From: an uncultured Muribaculaceae bacterium
Lineage (GTDB): Bacteria > Bacteroidota > Bacteroidia > Bacteroidales > Muribaculaceae
Assembly: GCA_910577585.1 (NCBI GenBank)
Contig: CAJTNN010000028.1
Location: forward strand, 1 to 28,567
Reading direction: 5' to 3'
Length of the DNA: 28,567 bases
Positions 24,343 through 28,567 of this stretch are shown here, one piece after another. Numbering within the stretch: position 1 is the stretch's first letter; each line of letters opens with the position of its first letter. Below the pieces are notes generated by a model. The model saw only the letters and a list, made by a program, of their open reading frames with translations, did not search any database and had not been told where the DNA came from. A program made the position numbers and the translations under genes.

Positions 24343-24942
24343 GTGGACCAACATCAACAACAGCAGTATGCTGAGATTGTGAAGAGATTCGCTGACCCTG
24401 AAGGCGAATTCTACCGATACTTCCGCAATACATTGCGGCGGTACCGGCCATCTCTTACTGACGATAATATAGCCGACCTCTATCAAGAGTCATTCGTGGC
24501 CGCGCGCAAAAACCTTGAGGAGGGGCGCATCCGCGAGAATACGGCATGGAATAGCTATCTGATTTCAATCGGATTGAATCTTGCTACGCATGAATACCGC
24601 AAATTCGGTATGCACGAAGAGCTTACAGGGGATGCTTATTTAAGTGAAGACGTGGCTGAATATAACACCACCGAGGTGCAGCACATCTTTGGGCGAGTGC
24701 TCGAATTCATGCGCGAGAAGTGCCGCAAGATACTGGAATGGACTATATATCAACGGCTGACGAGCGAGGAGATTGCAGCTGAATTAAACAGCACGCCGCG
24801 CAGCATCATCACTCAGCGCAACCGTTGCAAGAAAAGATTGGTAGAATTGGTAAGAGCCGAACTCCGCAATTACGGCTATGACATAATTGAAGACGACGAT
24901 GAAGAAAGTAATCAGCAGCAGTGCCATCAATCAGTTGGCTGA
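24343..24942 (+). CDS. ECF-type RNA polymerase sigma factor
   Basis: I start at GTG 24343 because the promoter at 24291-24321 lies inside the longer ATG-initiated frame and no in-frame ATG follows. The resulting 199-residue protein has sigma region 2 (YRYFRNTLRRYRPSLTDDNIADLYQESFVAARKNLEEG.. WNSYLISIGLNLATHEYRKFG) and region 4 with a helix-turn-helix (CRKILEWTIYQRLTSEEIAAELNSTPRSIITQRNRCKKRLVELV). Its last 44 nt overlap the start of a single-pass membrane protein gene, the arrangement of an ECF sigma with its membrane regulator. It lies immediately after the CHAT gene and plausibly controls the caspase/CHAT genes or responds to them. Confidence 0.88.
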   Translation: MDQHQQQQYAEIVKRFADPEGEFYRYFRNTLRRYRPSLTDDNIADLYQESFVAARKNLEEGRIRENTAWNSYLISIGLNLATHEYRKFGMHEELTGDAYLSEDVAEYNTTEVQHIFGRVLEFMREKCRKILEWTIYQRLTSEEIAAELNSTPRSIITQRNRCKKRLVELVRAELRNYGYDIIEDDDEESNQQQCHQSVG

Positions 24943-25507
24943 CCATTATATCTGTCAGCAAGCAGCTGAAGAGGATATCGCTCTGGGTGTAGCCTTGAAG
25001 AATCTTTCTAAAGAGGATCTTCTGGCCATTGTCAGACCCGCAGACCGTTACAACGCCTCATGCTTCCGCCGCCGCATCAGGCGCGAGCGCACAATCTGGG
25101 GAGTGGCCATGGCGGCTATGATGGCTGTGGCAATCACCATACCTTTCTATATCAACACCGTAGCCGACCAGCAGGTAGATAATATCATTTACTCATATAA
25201 TTCACCTACCCTGGAACTCCTGACCGCAGTGCCGCGCGGAGGTGGCGAAAGAATCACCGATATCCGGCGTCTTGATGACGCACAGCTCAAGTCGCAGATT
25301 CCTGAATTGAAAGAGGAGTATGATGAATCTGAAGAATTGCAGGATGTGGCCATCAATGGCCGTATTCTTGCCCTGGCATATCTCAGGCTCCACCACCGCA
25401 AGGAGGCGCGCCAGACTCTCCAGACCATGATCGGGCGCCTAAGCGAGGAACCCGCCGATTACCAGGCTGTCATCAACTGGTGTCAGCGCATTCTTTCTGA
25501 GATATAA
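24899..25507 (+). CDS. Single-pass membrane protein, probable sigma-factor partner
   Basis: I use the ATG at 24899 (MKKVISSSAINQLADHY); a TTG 12 nt earlier is weaker. The 202-residue protein has a cytosolic N-terminal domain (1-57) with helical segments, a basic patch RRRIRRER (58-65), one membrane helix at about 65-86 and an extracytoplasmic C-terminal domain of about 115 residues. That domain ends in TPR-like helices (AINGRILALAYLRLHHRKEARQTLQTMIGRL). Topology is N-in by the positive-inside rule. I find no canonical anti-sigma zinc motif or FecR domain, so the anti-sigma label rests on overlap with the sigma gene and on topology. It could instead be a scaffold sensing peptides produced by the caspase/CHAT proteins. 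Confidence 0.8.
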   Translation: MKKVISSSAINQLADHYICQQAAEEDIALGVALKNLSKEDLLAIVRPADRYNASCFRRRIRRERTIWGVAMAAMMAVAITIPFYINTVADQQVDNIIYSYNSPTLELLTAVPRGGGERITDIRRLDDAQLKSQIPELKEEYDESEELQDVAINGRILALAYLRLHHRKEARQTLQTMIGRLSEEPADYQAVINWCQRILSEI

Positions 25508-25543
25508 TCAGTTAAGTAGCTACTAATTTTAAGAGAGAAGTTT

Positions 25544-25942
25544 ATGGCAAAAAAGGAATATATACAGGCCAATAAAGACTGGTTGGCCGAGAAACTGAAG
25601 GATCCGTATGTGCACGCTCTCGATGGCGGAATCGGTTACCGGGTCATCAAGTCAGGCGACAAGAATGGCCGCCAGCCCAACCGCAACAGTGTCGTGACCG
25701 CACACTATACCGGCAAGACTATCAACGGCAAGACTTTCGACAGCAGCCGCGCGGGAGTGGCACCTGCCTTCAGACTGCGCGAACTGATACCCGGATGGAT
25801 CATCGCCATGCAGCAGATGCACGTCGGCGACCGCTGGGAGGTGTACATCCCGGCTGAGAAAGCCTATGGCAAATTCAGTCAGCCGGGCATCCCCGGAGGC
25901 TCAACCCTCATCTTCGACATCGAACTCTTAGGCGTAATGTGA
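25544..25942 (+). CDS. FKBP-type peptidyl-prolyl cis-trans isomerase
   Basis: The 132-residue protein is one FKBP domain with a short N-terminal helix (EYIQANKDWLAEKLKDPYVHAL). Core features are VVTAHYTGKTINGKTFDSSRAG, LRELIPGWIIAMQQMHVGDRWEVYIPAEKAYG and PGGSTLIFDIELLGV, with the usual Tyr, Phe, Asp, Trp and Ile pocket residues. No signal peptide is present, so it is probably cytosolic. It follows the membrane protein by 36 nt without a visible terminator and may be the last gene of the sigma operon. It speeds proline isomerisation during folding; a specific tie to the protease cluster is not shown. Confidence 0.93.
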   Translation: MAKKEYIQANKDWLAEKLKDPYVHALDGGIGYRVIKSGDKNGRQPNRNSVVTAHYTGKTINGKTFDSSRAGVAPAFRLRELIPGWIIAMQQMHVGDRWEVYIPAEKAYGKFSQPGIPGGSTLIFDIELLGVM

Positions 25943-26027
25943 CTACGGCCGACAATCCGCGCATCTTCTGCTTCTTAGTTAACTTAACCATCTTCCCAAG
26001 CAACTACGCAAGATGCATATTTCGATA

Positions 26028-26062
26028 CGAAGGGGACTATCCGTCGCGGACAGTCCCCTTCG
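26028..26062. terminator. Terminator-like hairpin after the FKBP gene
   Basis: CGAAGGGGACT (26028-26038) pairs perfectly with AGTCCCCTTCG (26052-26062), and CCG/CGG adds three inner pairs. No T-run follows. It lies 86 nt after the FKBP stop and faces convergent minus-strand remnants. Confidence 0.65.
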
Positions 26063-26200
26063 ATACACTTTGGGATGTTTAATGAATGTTTGGTTGTATT
26101 ATTACTTCGTTACACCATAAGCAAATATGGCCACTCATTCCATTCGAGAGCCTACCGGCTCTCACATATTAACCACAATTATATAAGGTTTACCACAATT

Positions 26201-26229
26201 ATAAGTTTTAACCACTCTATAGCTGAAAA
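26201..26229. repeat. 29-bp repeat also present at 28485-28513
   Basis: ATAAGTTTTAACCACTCTAT and the following bases match 28485-28513 at 28 of 29 positions in direct orientation. A nearby CATGGGGCAAAG (26262-26273) recurs inverted at 28465-28476. The rest of the 25943-26385 gap holds the hairpin at 26028, a 7-bp hairpin at 26146-26163 and AT-rich sequence with no credible gene. Confidence 0.75.
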
Positions 26230-26385
26230 AATACGTTCAGCCTTACCACTTGCAAAGTTAGCATGGGGCAAAGCTGAACACTATACACAAATTACCGTTT
26301 ATCCTACCAATTTTTCATAAATATACTACCAATCCACTCTTAAGTGCATCTACCACAGAATATCGTTCAATACTCTTGCAGTCAG

Positions 26386-26554
26386 TTAAGGGTTTTGCCG
26401 AACGGGAAAAGAGCGAGCTACATCAGTGCCAAACGGCCACAACGCCAATGCCAGCAGCTTCATAGTCTGCAAGCCAAACTGGATCCCCACCCCGGCAGCA
26501 TCATTAGCACACCGCCAAACACCACCCAGATAATATTAAGCACTATATTTTCAT
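26386..26554 (-). pseudogene. yccF: yccF (DUF307 inner-membrane protein) remnant
   Basis: On the minus strand an N-terminal piece reads VLNIIWVVFGGVLMML (26543 downward), matching the first helix of YccF. In another frame, GVGIQFGLQTMKLLALALWPFGTDVARSFPVRQNP ends at a stop at 26386-26388 and matches the conserved GIPFG..K...ALWPFG block of the same family. The middle (about 25 codons) is missing and the halves are out of frame, so this is a decayed gene. The presumed ATG at 26554 is followed within three codons by a stop in its own frame. It is shorter than any intact YccF domain. Confidence 0.75.
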
Positions 26555-26682
26555 AACAATAGTTCCAACCTCGGCACTTCAGTAAGTAAAATGGGAATAA
26601 CAGTCTTTCAATAAATTACTCCTTGCAACACCCTCTCCCAACATTGACAAACCCGAATTTGGCAACGGGCGATGACGGGGCG

Positions 26683-27348
26683 TTAATCAATGCACAGGAG
26701 AATGAGCCAGTTGGCGCGGAGGTGACGTCGGATTGTTGCGGCGTCTATATCAGAGCTTCGGCGCATAATGCTTCTGTACTGTTCGGTGTCGGAATTGACC
26801 GTGAAGATGCTGTCTCCGAAATTCCTCCCGCTGTTGTAGCTGAATTTGCTTTTCTCTGATTTTGCGGCATACTCTCCATCAAGAACATACACCAACGATT
26901 TCTCTATTGAGGAACCAACCGAATATCCATCTACATAACATTGGAAGCTATACCCTCTGTGCAGCACCTCGTTATCTGATGAACAAGTTACGGATTTTAT
27001 CACCTTGTCAATTTCTCTTTCATCAAGATAATTATAGGTGTAGCGGCGCACACATTCGCAATTCACACGCTTCAGAAGGCTGTCAAGACGTGTCCTTACA
27101 GCGTCTCCCATCATAGCTTGAAACACTGAATCTTCCGGATTTGTCCCATTGAACGTCGGATAACTATACGGTATGGAATCGTACGGGAATTTGTTTAAAA
27201 TCTCCACAATTTCATTGAACTCCGGCTGGTGGTCATCGAGATGTGTAAGCACATCATCATCAGAGGGAGGCGTATACTCACCACACCCTCCGAACACACT
27301 GAGCAGAAATACTGCACATCCCGAAAACATTATTCCGAATTTATTCAT
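26683..27348 (-). CDS. Lipoprotein of unknown function
   Basis: I choose the ATG at 27348 (MNKFGIMFSGCAVFLLSVFGGCGEY) because it gives a compact lipoprotein signal with lipobox FGGC and follows a -7 element by 27 nt; an ATG ten codons upstream is less suitable. The 221-residue protein is mostly soluble, with an acidic linker after the acylated Cys (TPPSDDDVLTHLDD), a helix-rich region (FNEIVEILNKFPYDS, AVRTRLDSLLKRVNCECVRRYTYN) and a strand-rich C-terminal half. I do not recognise a domain. Five cysteines after the lipobox could form disulfides. The yccF remnant lies downstream on the same strand, and the nitroreductase operon diverges upstream. Confidence 0.72.
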   Translation of the reverse strand: MNKFGIMFSGCAVFLLSVFGGCGEYTPPSDDDVLTHLDDHQPEFNEIVEILNKFPYDSIPYSYPTFNGTNPEDSVFQAMMGDAVRTRLDSLLKRVNCECVRRYTYNYLDEREIDKVIKSVTCSSDNEVLHRGYSFQCYVDGYSVGSSIEKSLVYVLDGEYAAKSEKSKFSYNSGRNFGDSIFTVNSDTEQYRSIMRRSSDIDAATIRRHLRANWLILLCID

Positions 27349-27375
27349 AATTATCTTTAACAACTTGTCACAATG

Positions 27376-27383
27376 CAAATTTA
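27376..27383 (-). promoter_or_regulatory. -7 promoter element of the lipoprotein gene
   Basis: The minus strand reads TAAATTTG, an exact TAnnTTTG match, 27 nt upstream of the start at 27348. Confidence 0.6.
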
Positions 27384-27490
27384 TTAAATTCCCGTCAAAT
27401 TTTCGATAAAGACGTACTAAATATTGACCTTCGGGATTCCTTCAGTAACGAAAAATCACAGGCGATGCCGGATAATTCGTTGAAATTTAT

Positions 27491-27498
27491 TAATTTTG
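27491..27498 (+). promoter_or_regulatory. -7 promoter element upstream of the nitroreductase operon
   Basis: TAATTTTG matches the consensus. It lies 255 nt upstream of the nitroreductase ATG, with the whole family-2 copy B between them, suggesting that the element was inserted into the leader. No strong -33 element is seen. Confidence 0.5.
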
Positions 27499-27523
27499 CG
27501 TTGGAAGATGGGAATAATTCAAA

Positions 27524-27708
27524 TACGTATCTCTCAAAAATTAGCTATGCATTATTTTTGAGGATTTTTTGAGTGATTTTCGTCGGCTGAGGAAGGAGCT
27601 TAGCGAGCTAAGCGACTGACGAAGACGGCGAAAAGCGCCAAAAAAGACCAAAAAGAATCATAGCTCAAAAATTTTTTCAAATGTAAACTAATTTTTGAGA
27701 GATACTTA
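27524..27708. repeat. Foldback MITE-like element, family 2, copy B
   Basis: The reverse complement matches 16111-16296 nearly throughout, including GATTCTTTTTGGTC, the core hairpin (27595-27623 on this strand) and both TIRs; the left end reads TACGTATC instead of TAAGTATC. It fills most of the 27349-27753 gap between the divergent lipoprotein and nitroreductase genes. Confidence 0.88.
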
Positions 27709-27753
27709 TACTCTGAAAAAGAGTTGCTACAACACCCTAAAATAATAGACGAC

Positions 27754-28266
27754 ATGGAATTCTTAAAGCTCGCTGAAAAGCGTTATTCGTGCAAGAAATA
27801 TAGCGACTGTATGGTCGAAGAGGAGAAGTTGACAGCTATCCTCGAAGCCGGACGACTGGCTCCGACTGCGAAAAATCTTCAGGAGCAGCATATCTACGTA
27901 GCCACGACTGCCGAGTCTCTGGTTAAAATTGACGAGTGTACCCCCTGCCGGTATGGCGCACGGACGGTGCTCGTGGTTGCCTTCAACAAGGAAAATGTCT
28001 ACACCTACCCAGGAGGTAAACGTGATTCCGGAATAGAGGATGCCTCGATTGTGGCCACACATCTCATGCTTGCAGCCGCCGATGCAGGGGTTGACTCATG
28101 CTGGGTGAACTGTTTCGACCCAGACAAGCTGCATTCGCTTCTCGGACTTCCAGAAGATGAGGAAATCCTCATGCTACTCGACCTCGGTTATGCTGATACC
28201 GATGCCGCTCCGCTGCCCAATCATTTTTCGCGCAAACCCCTGACTGAAACCGTAACACATATCTGA
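27754..28266 (+). CDS. Nitroreductase-family protein (cytosolic)
   Basis: I use the ATG at 27754 (MEFLKLAEKRYSCKKYSD), since the ten upstream codons are not family-like. The 170-residue protein has the N-terminal nitroreductase motif (KRYSCKKYSDCMVEEEKLTAILEAGRLAPTAKNLQEQHIYV), where Lys/Arg and PTAKNLQ contact FMN, and a C-terminal VDSCWVNCFDPDKLHSLLGLP and LLDLGYAD. It is a short member with no membrane anchor, unlike the paralogue at 17575. A release-factor-like gene follows after 8 nt in the same operon. Its leader would carry a complete foldback element. The substrate is unknown. Confidence 0.9.
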   Translation: MEFLKLAEKRYSCKKYSDCMVEEEKLTAILEAGRLAPTAKNLQEQHIYVATTAESLVKIDECTPCRYGARTVLVVAFNKENVYTYPGGKRDSGIEDASIVATHLMLAAADAGVDSCWVNCFDPDKLHSLLGLPEDEEILMLLDLGYADTDAAPLPNHFSRKPLTETVTHI

Positions 28267-28274
28267 TATACCTT

Positions 28275-28463
28275 ATGTTTCTCCCCGACATCAAAGAATC
28301 AGACATAGATTACGAGACGTGCCGCTCAGGAGGCAACGGTGGCCAGAACGTCAACAAGGTCGAGACGGCTGTACGTGCGACGCACAAGCCGACCGGGATG
28401 TCTATCAAATGTTCCGAAGAGCGTTCGCAGTCACAGAACAGAACCCGTGCCCGCGAACGGTTG
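28275..28463 (+). pseudogene. Peptide chain release factor-like protein, truncated
   Basis: The first 63 codons encode the GGQ domain of a class-I release-factor relative: DYETCRSGGNGGQNVNKVETAVRATHKPTGMSIKCSEERSQSQN. The GGQ tripeptide is intact, followed by the conserved NVNKVETAV and SQ..N elements seen in RF2 and PrfH-like proteins. After RARERL the frame changes to unrelated sequence (LPLPHVATISFNHS) that also occurs elsewhere in the window (26201 repeat), and a stop falls at 28527-28529. The basic C-terminal tail normally needed for ribosome binding is missing. It starts 8 nt after the nitroreductase gene. A disrupted gene is the simplest reading. Confidence 0.8.
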
Positions 28464-28464
28464 C

Positions 28465-28567
28465 CTTTGCCCCATGTTGCAACCATAAGTTTTAACCACT
28501 CTATATCTGAAAACATTAGTGTCCACTAAAAATTTTGGAGGACACTAATCGGTTAAATAATTAAACA
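28465..28567. mobile_element. Foreign repeat-bearing sequence interrupting the release-factor gene
   Basis: At 28465 the release-factor homology stops at CTTTGCCCCATG (inverse of 26262-26273), followed by the 29-bp repeat shared with 26201-26229. A perfect 9-bp hairpin TTAGTGTCC/GGACACTAA follows (about 28517-28549). The layout looks like the edge of an insertion element running off the window, but no transposase is visible. Confidence 0.5.

Noticed and set aside
26075..26320. 81-codon plus-strand frame
   Set aside because: It spans the hairpin-rich, repeat-bearing gap; its peptide similarity to 28485-28529 comes from the shared DNA repeat, not from protein conservation.
26344..26556. 70-codon plus-strand frame
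   Set aside because: It lies opposite the yccF remnant, whose conserved blocks are on the minus strand.

Overview
The window comes from a Bacteroidales-type genome. The grounds are recurring TAnnTTTG -7 promoter elements (several with a TTTG-like -33 about 19-20 nt upstream), SusC/TonB-style outer-membrane barrels with carboxypeptidase-regulatory N-termini, many exported lipoproteins and moderate GC content. Family Muribaculaceae is a guess from overall flavour, not proven here. No rRNA, tRNA or CRISPR array was found.

Layout. Positions 1-4624 form a redox neighbourhood: the end of one aldo/keto reductase, a second aldo/keto reductase in operon with an exported flavodoxin that carries an in-frame stop, the two ends of a collapsed AraC regulator, a small macro-like protein, and a lipoprotein flavodoxin followed by an exported cupin-CMD fusion. 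Next come a TPR-retropepsin fusion (4858-6933), a 590-nt gap with a structured leader resembling an attenuator, and a membrane protein. An AraC regulator (8644-9558) and a HAD phosphatase (9650-10312) diverge from a 38-bp palindromic promoter. Two large outer-membrane barrels follow (11108-15969). Positions 16479-19477 hold an extracytoplasmic flavin module: an FMN-binding/ferredoxin-like membrane protein, an anchored nitroreductase and a convergent ApbE flavin transferase.

Positions 20578-25507 hold the most interesting locus. It encodes an exported caspase-like (C14) protein, an exported 832-aa CHAT protein, an ECF-type sigma factor and an overlapping single-pass membrane protein that looks like a regulatory partner. 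An FKBP isomerase follows. I read the locus as a possible envelope-located caspase/CHAT protease system with its own sigma/membrane regulator; this is inference from domain content and gene order. The right end holds a degraded yccF, a lipoprotein, a nitroreductase and a release-factor gene cut off by foreign repeat-bearing sequence.

Intergenic space is dominated by three families of short (about 48-196 bp) non-coding foldback, MITE-like elements. Two families with unrelated ends share a 29-nt central core whose hairpin stem differs by compensatory changes. One family supplies stop codons at gene 3' ends. Another lies just upstream of start codons in a fixed orientation. The frequency of decayed genes (flavodoxin, AraC, yccF, release factor) shows the region is turning over.
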